NCBI GenBank assembly: GCA_017309275.1
Contig: JAFKLT010000036.1
Coordinates: forward strand, 62,001-126,000
Length of the DNA: 64,000 nucleotides
Direction: 5' to 3'
Source of the DNA: Sphingomonadales bacterium
Lineage (GTDB): Bacteria > Pseudomonadota > Alphaproteobacteria > Sphingomonadales > Sphingomonadaceae
This document shows positions 8,441 to 16,353 of the stretch, piece by piece (position 1 is the stretch's first letter; every line of letters starts with the position of its first letter). Below the pieces are notes generated by a model. The model saw nothing but the letters and a program-made list of their open reading frames with translations, made no database searches and had not been told where the DNA came from. Made by a program: the position numbers and the translations under genes.

Positions 8441-8859
8441 TTCTCTCCTTTGATGGGCCCGCCGATCGACCAGAGATGGCCGAAGGGATCTTTCACCTGG
8501 GCATAGCGGTCCCCCCAGAAAGCATCGTGCGGTTCGAGCGTCGACGAGGCGCCGGCCTCTATTGCGCGCTGATACTAAGTGTCGGTGTTGTCGACGTGCA
8601 GGTGCATTGTCACCCCGGTCGGCGCGCTCATCGCGTGTCCGGTATATTCGGGGAAATCGTCATGCATCATCAGCGACGCGCCGTTGACGGTCAGATGCGC
8701 GTGCATCAGCCGCACGCCATCCTCGGCCGGCATGCGCATATTCTCGGTCGCGCCGAACGCCTTGACGTAAAACTCGATCGCTTCCGCGCCGCGCTTGTCG
8801 GCGATCGCGATATGCGGGGTCAGGCCACTGGTCGGGCCCTGATTCGGTTGTCCTTCCAT
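8437..8859 (-). pseudogene. VOC-fold (PhnB-like) gene with an in-frame amber codon
   Basis: The frame opens at an ATG (8859) with a good GGGAG ribosome site and reads a PhnB-like VOC protein for 94 codons (ending HLHVDNTDT), then meets TAG at 8577-8575. The same frame continues without any shift for another 45 codons (YQRAIEAGA...DAFWGDRYAQVKDPFGH LWSIGG) to a TGA at 8437. The joined product of about 140 residues is the usual length for the family, and the second part carries the conserved WGDRY and DPFGHLW motifs. A recent nonsense mutation, a sequencing error or programmed readthrough could all explain it. The stop overlaps the start of the next VOC gene. Confidence 0.85.
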
Positions 8860-8889
8860 CTTCGCTCTCCCTTGTGATGTGCGTGATCT

Positions 8890-9684
8890 TTATTTGCGCG
8901 GGCCGACGAGGCCGAAGGAGGCGCCCTGCGGATCGATGCCGTTCATCGCGAACTCGCCGCCGGGGATTTCCATCGGACCGTTGGTGATCGTCCCGCCGTT
9001 AGCGGTCACCGCCGCCTGCGCCCGGTCGATGTCGTCGACGCCGATGTAGAAGCTCCACATCGACGCGGGCATGCCGGGCATCAGGGGCATGACGGCGCCG
9101 AGCCCGACGTCGCCGCGCTGGATGAAGCGATAGGCGCCCATATCGCCCATATCCATCTCGCCCTCCTGGCCCCAGCCGAAATGCTTTTTGTAAAAGGCGA
9201 TCGCGCGGTCGGGGTCGCTCGTCGCCAGCTCGTTCCAGCGGATGCGCTGCGGCTGGTCGACCGAAAAGACGTCGCTTTCCATCCCCTCCATGCCCGGCGG
9301 CGGGGTGGGGTCCATGATATAGAAGGGCGCGCCCTGCGGATCGGTCACCATCGCGATGCGTCCGACGGGGATGTCCATTGCGTCCATCTGAAGGTTGCCG
9401 CCGTCGGCCTTTATCGCCTCGACCGCCGCATCGACGTCGGGGGCGTGGATATAGCCGATCCAGATCGGCCGCGCGCCGCCGGCGATCATGTCGGCGCCGA
9501 GCGCCAGCACGCCGCCGGCATTGCCGCCGTCGCTGCGCCCGATCATGCGGTAGTCGACGCCGCCCGCGGTGGGCTCGCCCTCGGACGCGATCGTCCAGCC
9601 GACGACCGCGCCATAGAAGCGCGCGGCGCCCGCCGGGTCGGGGGTCATCAGTTCGTACCAGATGAAGTTCGATGCCTCGGTCAT
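8890..9684 (-). CDS. Two-domain VOC (glyoxalase/bleomycin-resistance fold) protein
   Basis: A 264-residue protein made of two VOC modules in tandem. Module 1 (residues 1-125) begins FIWYELMTPDPAGAARFYGAVVGW and ends DPQGAPFYIM; module 2 (about 140-264) begins IRWNELATSDPDRAIAFYKKHFGW and ends DPQGASFGLVG. The repeated FYxxxxGW and DPQGAxF motifs show the internal duplication. Proteins of this kind occur in Streptomyces and sphingomonads as predicted hydroxylases or lyases; substrate unknown. AGAGGAG lies 7 bp before the ATG. A palindrome and a strong hairpin in the 119-bp upstream gap suggest it may have its own transcript start. Confidence 0.88.
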   Translation of the reverse strand: MTEASNFIWYELMTPDPAGAARFYGAVVGWTIASEGEPTAGGVDYRMIGRSDGGNAGGVLALGADMIAGGARPIWIGYIHAPDVDAAVEAIKADGGNLQMDAMDIPVGRIAMVTDPQGAPFYIMDPTPPPGMEGMESDVFSVDQPQRIRWNELATSDPDRAIAFYKKHFGWGQEGEMDMGDMGAYRFIQRGDVGLGAVMPLMPGMPASMWSFYIGVDDIDRAQAAVTANGGTITNGPMEIPGGEFAMNGIDPQGASFGLVGPRK

Positions 9685-9742
9685 GAAGATGCTCCTCTTG
9701 CGGAACGCGGATCCGGACGGGGCCGGCGCCGTATGGTGCAGT

Positions 9743-9754
9743 GCAATGCATTGC
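9743..9754. promoter_or_regulatory. 12-bp perfect palindrome upstream of the two-domain VOC gene
   Basis: GCAATGCATTGC is a perfect palindrome 59 bp before the ATG at 9684, between a hairpin and the gene. Its place suggests an operator for a second transcription unit inside the detoxification cluster. No binding protein can be assigned, and it does not match the TetR site at 12565. Confidence 0.35.
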
Positions 9755-9767
9755 CGTGACGTGACTT

Positions 9768-9792
9768 GGCGGCGAGGCCGGGCCTCGCCGCC
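9768..9792 (-). terminator. Strong hairpin after the doubled DUF1428 gene
   Basis: Perfect 11-bp stem (GGCGGCGAGGC and GCCTCGCCGCC) with a 3-base loop, 11 bp past the stop of the DUF1428 gene. No T tract follows on the minus strand, so it is either an attenuator, a Rho-aided terminator or an mRNA stabiliser that separates the proximal from the distal part of the operon. Confidence 0.5.
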
Positions 9793-9803
9793 GCGGGGAC
9801 CTG

Positions 9804-10526
9804 TTATGCCTCGACGATCGGCGCGAAGCCGCCATAGATCATGCGCTTGCCGTCGAAGGTCTGGTCGTTCGGATCATGCGCCATCCGCTCGTCGGCCATG
9901 ACCTTTTCCCAGCCCGCCATGCGCGTTTCCTTGTCGGGCCATTCGACCCAGCTGAACACTACGGTCTCGCCATCCTGTTTGTGCGATGCGCGATTATAGT
10001 CGGTGACCTTGCCGTCAGGCACATCGTCGCCCCACGCCTCGACGACGCGGGTCGCGCCGTGATCGCGAAACACCTCCGACGCCTTTTGCGCCATCGCGCG
10101 ATAGGCCTCCTTGTTGCCGTCGGGGACGGGCACCAGATAGCCGTCGACATAGCCCATCCGGCCCTCCGCACTGTCGTCGAGGAGCGAATCGAAGCCGGCA
10201 AAGATCATGCGCGAGCCGTCGAAGGGCATGTCCGCGCCCATCGCCTCCATGCGCGGGTCGCTCATCATCTTTTGGTTGGCGGCATCGCGTGTCGCGCGGT
10301 CGGGATATTCGAACCAGCTGAAGACGACGGTTTCATCGGGCTTTGCCTGAACCGCGCCCTTGAAATCGTTCACCTTGCCGTCGGGCACGTCGTCGCCCCA
10401 GCATTCGACCATCCGGCTCGCGCCGAATTCCCTGAACAGCGGCGCCGCGTCGGCGGCATGCTTGCGATAGGCTTCCTTGTTGGCGGTCGGCACCGCGACC
10501 ACAAATCCTTCCACATAGGTCATCAT
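9804..10526 (-). CDS. Tandem DUF1428 protein
   Basis: A 240-residue protein consisting of two DUF1428 units of about 118 residues. Each unit has the same series of motifs: YVEGFVVAVPTANKEAYR / YVDGYLVPVPDGNKEAYR, then CWGDDVPDGKV / AWGDDVPDGKV, then ETVVFSWFEYPD / ETVVFSWVEWPD, and FDGSRMIFAGF / FDGKRMIYGGF. Single-unit DUF1428 proteins of about 117 residues are the norm, and form ferredoxin-like dimers of unknown function, so this chain looks like a covalently fused dimer. It lies 28 bp after the GST gene in the TetR-headed run. Confidence 0.92.
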   Translation of the reverse strand: MMTYVEGFVVAVPTANKEAYRKHAADAAPLFREFGASRMVECWGDDVPDGKVNDFKGAVQAKPDETVVFSWFEYPDRATRDAANQKMMSDPRMEAMGADMPFDGSRMIFAGFDSLLDDSAEGRMGYVDGYLVPVPDGNKEAYRAMAQKASEVFRDHGATRVVEAWGDDVPDGKVTDYNRASHKQDGETVVFSWVEWPDKETRMAGWEKVMADERMAHDPNDQTFDGKRMIYGGFAPIVEA

Positions 10527-10554
10527 GTCTCTCCTCGGGGGTTGGAGCGGATCG

Positions 10555-11229
10555 TCAGGCGGCGGGTGGACCCGCTTCTTCGCTGAAGGCTTCGAGTTGC
10601 GCGGCGAGCGCGCGCTGAAAAGCGGGGCGCGCCAGGCAGCGGTCGAGATAGCGCTGCAGCCGCGGCTGTTCGGCGATCAGGCCGGCCTCGACCGCCTCGC
10701 GCAGCACGGTCGCCATCGCGATGTCGGCAACGGTGAACGCGCCCGCCAGATATTCCTTGTCGCCAATGGCGTCGGACAGCCGGCCGAGCCGACCCTGGAT
10801 GAATTCGATCAGGCTGGGCCGGCGAAGCTGCGCCCATTGTTCGTCTTTCGCGAACAGGTCGACATTGCCGAGTTCGAACAGCATCGGTTCGACGCTGTTG
10901 TACGCGGCGAACAGCCAGGCGAGCGTATTGGCCCGCGCCTGCGGGTCGCGCGGCATCAACCGCGCGTCCTTTTCGGCGAGGTGAAGCAGGATCGCGCCGC
11001 TTTCGAACAGGCGGATGCCGCCGTCGTTGAGCACCGGAACCTGTCCCCACGGCTGGAACAGGAAATGGTCGGCGGGGCGATTGATCGCGCTGATCAGATG
11101 CTCCGCATAATCGAGGCCGATCTCCTCGCACGCCCAGCGCGGGCGAAGATCGCGGACATAGCCGCGCGCGAAGTCGGGCACCCAGTCGAAGGCGGTGACC
11201 TCGACATTGCTTTGGGGGTTCACGGGCAT
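10555..11229 (-). CDS. Glutathione S-transferase family protein
   Basis: A 224-residue GST with an unusual N-terminal extension (about 10 residues) before the first strand VEVTAFDWVPDFARGYVRDL. GQVPVLNDGGIRLFESGAIL holds the cis-Pro and the ESG glutathione-binding signature, and FTVADIAMATVL marks the helical domain. The thiol-activating residue is not obvious in the first loop (DWVPDFARG). The start ATG follows the DUF4287 stop by only two bases (TGATCATG), which argues for coupled translation inside the operon. Confidence 0.88.
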   Translation of the reverse strand: MPVNPQSNVEVTAFDWVPDFARGYVRDLRPRWACEEIGLDYAEHLISAINRPADHFLFQPWGQVPVLNDGGIRLFESGAILLHLAEKDARLMPRDPQARANTLAWLFAAYNSVEPMLFELGNVDLFAKDEQWAQLRRPSLIEFIQGRLGRLSDAIGDKEYLAGAFTVADIAMATVLREAVEAGLIAEQPRLQRYLDRCLARPAFQRALAAQLEAFSEEAGPPAA

Positions 11230-11231
11230 GA

Positions 11232-11450
11232 TCAGTCCCTCTTCCCTTTGATATAGGCGACGATCGACATCGCGTGGCCATGGCCGAGCTGGAAATCGGT
11301 CTTCAGCCAGTCGACGATCGCGCCGGCCTTGACGCCGGGGGCGATGCCTCCCGCGTCGGCCAGACCCTTTTCGGTGGCGAGGACTTTCAGGTCCGCCGCC
11401 GACTTGCCCGTCTTGGCCTCGACATTGTCGAGATAGGCCTGGAAACTCAC
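11232..11450 (-). CDS. DUF4287 protein
   Basis: A 72-residue protein with the pattern of DUF4287: SFQAYLDNVEAKTGKSAADL, then IAPGVKAGAIVDWLKTDFQLGHGHAMSIVAYIK. Such proteins often accompany DUF5655, VOC or YdhG-type genes in stress clusters and have no known biochemical role. The start is a GTG whose GTGA overlaps the TGA of the VOC gene upstream; the GGAGGT ribosome site lies inside that gene's last codons. The GTG start decides against a longer frame that only shadows the VOC gene. Confidence 0.85.
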   Translation of the reverse strand: MSFQAYLDNVEAKTGKSAADLKVLATEKGLADAGGIAPGVKAGAIVDWLKTDFQLGHGHAMSIVAYIKGKRD

Positions 11451-11887
11451 AGCGAGACCTCCGGCACCGGCTCGGCGCCGTTCGCGACCGCGGGGTCCAT
11501 CCACAGCGGTCCCCACACATGGCCGTCGGGATCGCAAAGGTCGCGGCCGTACATGAAGCCATGATCCTGGGCCGGGTTGATGTCGGCGGTGCCGCCATTC
11601 TGCGCCGCGGCGTCGACCATCGCGTCGACCGCTTCCCGGCTGCCGAGGGTAAGCGCGAGCGACACCTCGCTCGACGTCGTCGGTGGGATGGGACGGTCGG
11701 TAAACACCTTCCACTTGTCGTGCGTCAGGATCATCACGAAAATCGCGTCCGACCAGACCATGCAGGCGGCGGTTTCGTCGGTGAAACGCGGTTCGTTGGT
11801 AAAGCCGAGCGCCTGGTAGAAGGCCATCGACCTGGCGAGGTCCGCGACAGGAAGATTCACGAAGATCATCTTTGGGGTATCGGACAT
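11447..11887 (-). CDS. VOC-fold glyoxalase/extradiol dioxygenase-like protein
   Basis: A 146-residue VOC protein. It shows MIFVNLPVADLARSMAFYQALGF at the start and the closing CDPDGHVWGPLWMDP, a typical glyoxalase/bleomycin-resistance arrangement. These proteins often protect against toxic aldehydes or antibiotics; here the reaction is unknown. The gene follows the TetR regulator by 32 bp in the same direction and overlaps DUF4287 by four bases, so it is the first structural gene of the presumed TetR-controlled operon. Confidence 0.9.
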   Translation of the reverse strand: MSDTPKMIFVNLPVADLARSMAFYQALGFTNEPRFTDETAACMVWSDAIFVMILTHDKWKVFTDRPIPPTTSSEVSLALTLGSREAVDAMVDAAAQNGGTADINPAQDHGFMYGRDLCDPDGHVWGPLWMDPAVANGAEPVPEVSL

Positions 11888-11919
11888 CGGGGGGCTCTCC
11901 TGGGTTTGAGGTTTCGTTT

Positions 11920-12555
11920 TCAATTCCGTCCGAACAGCATCCGGACATAACGCTTCAGATGGGTGACGGTCCCGCGCGCAATCGCCGGATCGTTGGTCGT
12001 TTTCGCCAGAACGAAGGCGCCCTGCAGAACCGACTGGACATGCTGGGCCAGACCGATCGCGGTGACGCCTTCGGGGACGCCGTAAACGTCCATCGCCGCC
12101 TGGATGTCGGGGGCCAGTGCCTCGCAATAGGCGTTGATGCTCGCCTCGCACGCCGCGCGGATGCGGTCGCTCGTCGCATAGGCCTCCTGCACCATCGTGC
12201 CGACGAAGCAGGTGTAGTCCTCGGTCGGGCCGTCGAGCATCGACAGGCGGAAATCGATATGGCCGAGCAATCGGTCGAGCGGATCGTCCAGCCGGTTGTG
12301 CGGCGCGAGTTCGAACATCGGCCGCGCGCGTTCGGTCCAGCCCTCCGCCGCGGCGACCGCCAGCGCTTCCTTCGATTCGAAATGATGGAAGAAGGCGCCC
12401 TTGGTCACGCCCGCGGTCGTGCAGATTTCATCGACGCTGGTCGCGGCATAGCCCTGTTTGCGCACGGTCGCATGCGCCGCCGCGATCAGCGCGGCGCGCG
12501 CGCTGCCCCGCGGGGCACGGGCGGGAGTGGCGGAAGGGGTTCGAGTCGCGTTCAT
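11920..12555 (-). CDS. TetR/AcrR-family transcriptional regulator
   Basis: A 211-residue regulator. The N-terminal helix-turn-helix is clear near residues 20-65 (LIAAAHATVRKQGYAATSVD, then GVTKGAFFHHFESKEAL), and the C-terminal helical ligand domain contains FVGTMVQEAYATSD, resembling the TetR_C group seen with NemR-like regulators. The start at ATG 12555 (MNATRTP) was chosen because the promoter -10 hexamer ends only seven bases before it, leaving a leaderless or nearly leaderless mRNA; the alternative ATG at 12567 lies inside the -10 and operator. As the first gene of the run it probably represses itself and the following VOC, DUF4287 and GST genes until an electrophile binds. Confidence 0.9.
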   Translation of the reverse strand: MNATRTPSATPARAPRGSARAALIAAAHATVRKQGYAATSVDEICTTAGVTKGAFFHHFESKEALAVAAAEGWTERARPMFELAPHNRLDDPLDRLLGHIDFRLSMLDGPTEDYTCFVGTMVQEAYATSDRIRAACEASINAYCEALAPDIQAAMDVYGVPEGVTAIGLAQHVQSVLQGAFVLAKTTNDPAIARGTVTHLKRYVRMLFGRN

Positions 12556-12562
12556 GAGCGCT

Positions 12563-12591
12563 TGCATACCGACCAGTTGGTATGTTGTCAA
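12563..12591 (-). promoter_or_regulatory. Promoter with TetR-type operator for the detoxification operon
   Basis: On the minus strand, TTGACA (12591-12586) and TATGCA (12568-12563) are separated by 17 bp. Between and overlapping them is a 20-bp near-palindrome at 12565-12584 with perfect 6-bp arms CATACC and GGTATG; 8 of 10 base pairs are symmetrical. A repressor bound here would block RNA polymerase directly, which fits autoregulation by the TetR protein just downstream. Confidence 0.7.
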
Positions 12592-12686
12592 ACCGCGATC
12601 GGCAATAGGCGCCAAGACGGCGGTAAAAGGACTCGACCTTCGCTACGCCCGCCCTAAGAGGAAGTGGGGGAGAACAAAGAGGGATC

Positions 12687-14195
12687 ATGGTCGCGATCGT
12701 TTCAACCGTTGCCTATCTGGGCATCGACGCGCGGGGGGTGGAAGTACAATGTCAGATCACGCCGGGATTGCCCCGGTTCGTGGTCGTCGGCCTGCCCGAC
12801 AAGGCCGTGGGCGAGAGCCGCGAGCGCGTGCGCGCCGCGATCGCCGCGATCGGCCTGTCGTTGCCGCCGAAGGTGATCACGATCAACCTGTCACCCGCGG
12901 ACTTGCCCAAGGAGGGATCGCATTACGACCTGCCGATCGCGCTCGCATTGCTCGGCGCGATGGGCGTGATCGATGCCGAGACGCTGAGCGCCTATGTCGT
13001 CGTCGGCGAGCTCGGGCTCGACGGGCGCGTCGCGGCGTCGCCAGGGGTGCTGCTCGCCGCTATCCATGCGGGCAGCGTCGAGCGCGGGCTGATCTGTCCC
13101 GCGGCGCAGGGACCCGAGGCGGCGTGGGCGGGCAATGTCGAGGTGCTGGGCGCGCCCGACCTGCTGGCGCTCCTCAATCATTTCAAGGGAAGCGCGCTGC
13201 TGGCGCCGCCGGTGCCGGGCGAGGTGGAAACGCCGGTGCGCACCGCCGACCTGTCGCAGGTCAAGGGACAGGAAACCGCGAAGCGCGCGCTCGAGATAGC
13301 GGCGGCCGGCGCACATAATCTGATGATGAGCGGCCCGCCCGGCGCGGGCAAATCGCTGATGGCGGCGTGCATGCCGGGCATCCTGCCCGACCTGACGCCC
13401 GCCGAAGCGCTGGAGGTGTCGATGATCGCCTCGGTCGCCGGAGGGCTGGAGGGCGGGCGGCTCATCCGCGCGCGGCCGTTTCGCGCGCCGCACCATTCGG
13501 CGTCGATGCCCGCGCTGGTCGGCGGCGGCCTGCGCGTGCGGCCGGGCGAGGTCAGCCTGGCGCATCTGGGCGTGCTTTTCCTGGACGAACTGCCCGAATT
13601 TCAGCGCGGCGTGCTCGACAGCCTGCGCCAGCCGCTCGAAACGGGCGAGGTCAGCGTCGCGCGCGCCAATGCGCATGTCACCTTTCCGGCGCGCGTCCAG
13701 CTTGTCGCCGCAATGAACCCGTGCCGCTGCGGGCATTTGGGCGATCCGGCGCTGGCGTGCAGCCGCGCGCCGCGCTGCGCCGCCGATTATCAGGCCAAGC
13801 TGTCGGGGCCGCTGCTCGACCGTATCGACCTGCATGTCGAGGTCGAGGCGGTCAGCGCCGCCGACCTGGTGCTGCCGCCGCCCGCCGAGGGCAGTGTGCA
13901 CGTCGCGGCGCGGGTCGCGACGGCGCGGGATATCCAGACGGCGCGCTATGCCAGCCACAGGGCGCGGACCAATGCCGAGATCGACGGTCCGTTGCTGGAG
14001 GCGGTCGCGACCCCCGACGAGCCCGGGCGGAAATTGCTCGCGCAGGCGGCCGAGGCGATGCGATTGTCGGCGCGCGGCTACACACGCATCCTGCGCGTCG
14101 CGCGAACGATCGCAGACCTGGCGGGGGCCGAGGCGATCGGCCGAATCCATGTCGCCGAAGCACTGAGCTATCGCCGGCAGGCACCGAGGAACTGA
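12687..14195 (+). CDS. comM: YifB/ComM family Mg-chelatase-like AAA ATPase
   Basis: A 502-residue protein of standard ComM length. The N-terminal domain (residues 1-170) has GVEVQCQITPGLPRFVVVGLP and KVITINLSPADLPKEGSHYDLPIAL; the AAA core has Walker A GPPGAGKS at residues 216-223 and Walker B LGVLFLDELPEF, with the four-cysteine cluster AAMNPCRCGHLGDP...C...C typical of the family. ComM is a hexameric helicase that promotes branch migration during natural transformation. The gene is divergent from the tetR gene and overlaps the next gene by one base. Confidence 0.95.
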   Translation: MVAIVSTVAYLGIDARGVEVQCQITPGLPRFVVVGLPDKAVGESRERVRAAIAAIGLSLPPKVITINLSPADLPKEGSHYDLPIALALLGAMGVIDAETLSAYVVVGELGLDGRVAASPGVLLAAIHAGSVERGLICPAAQGPEAAWAGNVEVLGAPDLLALLNHFKGSALLAPPVPGEVETPVRTADLSQVKGQETAKRALEIAAAGAHNLMMSGPPGAGKSLMAACMPGILPDLTPAEALEVSMIASVAGGLEGGRLIRARPFRAPHHSASMPALVGGGLRVRPGEVSLAHLGVLFLDELPEFQRGVLDSLRQPLETGEVSVARANAHVTFPARVQLVAAMNPCRCGHLGDPALACSRAPRCAADYQAKLSGPLLDRIDLHVEVEAVSAADLVLPPPAEGSVHVAARVATARDIQTARYASHRARTNAEIDGPLLEAVATPDEPGRKLLAQAAEAMRLSARGYTRILRVARTIADLAGAEAIGRIHVAEALSYRRQAPRN

Positions 14196-14524
14196 TGATG
14201 GAAGAAATCGCATTCGACGCCGGGATCATCGAATGGCGCGGGCCGCCGCCCTATCTGTTCGCGGCCATTCCCGAAGCGCATGTCGCGGACATCCGCTATG
14301 CGGCGCTGAGCGAAAGCTATGGCTGGGGGGTCGTGCCGGTCGTCGCCCGCATCGGCGCGAGCGAATTCGCGACATCGCTGTTCCCCCGCGACGGCGGCTA
14401 TCTGTTGCCGGTGAAGGTGGCGGTGCAACGCGCCGAGGGCGTCGGCCTGGGCGACCGGGTCGCGGTCCGGCTGCGCGTCGGCCGCCCCGACCGCTGCCGA
14501 TCTGGTTCCTTCTCGGCAGGATAG
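14195..14524 (+). CDS. DUF1905-domain protein
   Basis: A 109-residue protein with the DUF1905 pattern: a first strand IEWRGPPPYLFAAIPEAHVA, a central GWGVVPVVARIGASEFATSLFPRDGGYLLPVKV and the closing GVGLGDRVAVRLRVG. DUF1905 units form small beta-barrels of unknown function, often fused or linked to YdeI/OmdA-like domains. Its ATG overlaps the ComM stop (TGATG). The last ten or so residues (RPDRCRSGSFSAG) are not family-like, so the extreme C terminus may be variable. Confidence 0.82.
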   Translation: MMEEIAFDAGIIEWRGPPPYLFAAIPEAHVADIRYAALSESYGWGVVPVVARIGASEFATSLFPRDGGYLLPVKVAVQRAEGVGLGDRVAVRLRVGRPDRCRSGSFSAG

Positions 14525-14561
14525 TAAAGATTTTCAAAGATATTGGTGCAATAGGGGGCGG

Positions 14562-16322
14562 ATGATAGCGGGGGCTAATCCATTGAAGGGCCTGTTCGGC
14601 CGGCTTGCACTTGGCTTTGCCTGGTGCCTGCTGATGCTGTCGGCCGCCCCGGCGAAAGCCGAGACGCTGCATGTCGATCGCGAGCTATGTTATGCACAAA
14701 GCGGCATCGACGTTGCCGACGATGCGCTGACCTCGCTGCGATTTTCCTGCAACGGCGCGCCCGCCGGCTATCACCGCGCCAGCCTGTGGCTGCGCACCGA
14801 TCCCGAACATTTGCCGATTTCGCGCAGCGACCTGGCGCTGATGGTCCATCAGTCGCGTTTCGACCGTCTGGCGGTGGCCTTTGCCTATGCCGACGGAACG
14901 GTGCGCTGGCAGGAGGTGCGGCAAGGCGATTATGGGTCGCACTGGCGCGCGGGCGGGCAAATCCTGTTCGAGGCGCCGGAACGGAGCGTGCCGCTGGTCG
15001 GCGTGACGATGCGTTTCGACCGGCTCGCCAGCCTGGGCCTGCTGCGGGCGCGGCTGATCCCGAAGACCGAGGCGGTCGTCCAGTCGACCGGCATGGCGGT
15101 GGCGATCGGTGCCGCGCTGACCCTGCTGCTGGTCAGCGGTATCTATAGCCTGTCGCTTTCGGTTGCGGTGCGCCGCCAATATCTGGCGTGGCAGGCCGCG
15201 TGGTCCGCCGTGATGCTGCTATGGGGCGGCGTATGGTCGCAGGCACATCTGGGCCTGTTTCCCGGACTCGCGGGGACGATATCGGCGCAGGTCGCGACCT
15301 TCCTGTCCTGTCTGGCGATCTCCATCGCGACCGCCAGCGCGATCCTTGCCGTCGAGCCGAGCCTGGTCTCGCGGCGGCTGCGCGTCGCGGCGCTCGTCCT
15401 CGGCGCATCGCTGGGTATATTGGGCGTTCCGCTGGCGCTGATCCGAAGCGAAAGCCTGGCCCAATGGGGCGACGTGCTGGGGCTGATCGTCATTGCCGAT
15501 CTGATCGCGGTCGCGGCCTATCTGAGCCTTGCCTGGCGGCGCGGGTCGGTCGAGGCGCGCGATTTTCTGGCCGCCTGGTGCCTGCCGATGGCGGTGCTGG
15601 GCTTCATTCATATCGTCGATGTCGACGACGGCATGTGGGGCGGCGGCTCGAAGATACTCGTGCTGCTCGCCGCGACCTGGCAGGCGCTGTGGCTGTCGGC
15701 ATCGGCAACGCGGCGGCTTGCGCAGCTCCGCATCGAGCGCGACCGCGCGCGCGCGTCGGAGGCCTTTGCGCAGCAGCTGGCGCGGCGCGATCCGCTGACC
15801 GGTCTGCTCAACCGGCGCGGCTTCGTCGAAAGCGTAACGCCGCTGCTCGACCGCGCGCATGCCGACGAGCTGTCGGCGGCGCTGCTGCTGGTCGATATCG
15901 ATCGCTTTAAGTCGATCAACGACGTCCACGGCCATGACGCGGGCGATGCGGTGCTATGCGAAGTGGCGCGGCGGATCGAGCGATGGGAAGGGCCGATGTG
16001 CTCGGTCGCGCGGCTGGGCGGCGAGGAGTTCGGCCTGCTGACGGTCGGGATGGAGGGGCTGGTCCTCTCCAGCTTCGCCGAAAGCGTGCGGCGCGGGATC
16101 GCAGCCTGCGATCACAGCGTGGTGATCGGCGAGGGGACGGTCACCGCCAGCGTTGGCGTGGCCGAAGTCCGGCCGGCGAGCGATTTCCAGCAATTGTACC
16201 GATTGGCCGACGAAGCGCTTTATGATGCCAAGCGCGGCGGGCGCGACTGCGTCGTCGTGCAACGCTGCCTGAACGGCCCGCAGGGCGACGCCCCGGACCG
16301 CGAGGCGGCGTTGTCGAACTGA
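14562..16322 (+). CDS. Membrane-bound diguanylate cyclase with 7TM sensor
   Basis: A 586-residue protein with a signal peptide or first helix (about residues 10-33), a periplasmic region to about residue 165 resembling the 7TMR-DISM extracellular sensor, seven membrane helices (about 172-385), a short coiled coil (LRIERDRARASEAFAQQLAR) and a C-terminal GGDEF domain. The active-site loop RLGGEEF (GGEEF, residues 486-490) and LLVDIDRFKSINDVHGHDAGD show that two-metal catalysis of c-di-GMP synthesis from two GTP is possible. The RxxD inhibitory site normally five residues before the GG(D/E)EF is absent, so product inhibition at that site is not expected. Confidence 0.88.
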   Translation: MIAGANPLKGLFGRLALGFAWCLLMLSAAPAKAETLHVDRELCYAQSGIDVADDALTSLRFSCNGAPAGYHRASLWLRTDPEHLPISRSDLALMVHQSRFDRLAVAFAYADGTVRWQEVRQGDYGSHWRAGGQILFEAPERSVPLVGVTMRFDRLASLGLLRARLIPKTEAVVQSTGMAVAIGAALTLLLVSGIYSLSLSVAVRRQYLAWQAAWSAVMLLWGGVWSQAHLGLFPGLAGTISAQVATFLSCLAISIATASAILAVEPSLVSRRLRVAALVLGASLGILGVPLALIRSESLAQWGDVLGLIVIADLIAVAAYLSLAWRRGSVEARDFLAAWCLPMAVLGFIHIVDVDDGMWGGGSKILVLLAATWQALWLSASATRRLAQLRIERDRARASEAFAQQLARRDPLTGLLNRRGFVESVTPLLDRAHADELSAALLLVDIDRFKSINDVHGHDAGDAVLCEVARRIERWEGPMCSVARLGGEEFGLLTVGMEGLVLSSFAESVRRGIAACDHSVVIGEGTVTASVGVAEVRPASDFQQLYRLADEALYDAKRGGRDCVVVQRCLNGPQGDAPDREAALSN

Positions 16323-16353
16323 CGCCGCCGCCGACGGGGAGCGTGGGCGCAGA

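Noticed and set aside
14562-16322. Product inhibition site (RxxD) in the diguanylate cyclase
   Set aside because: The residues before GGEEF read PMCSVAR without an RxxD at the right place, so no inhibitory site was claimed.
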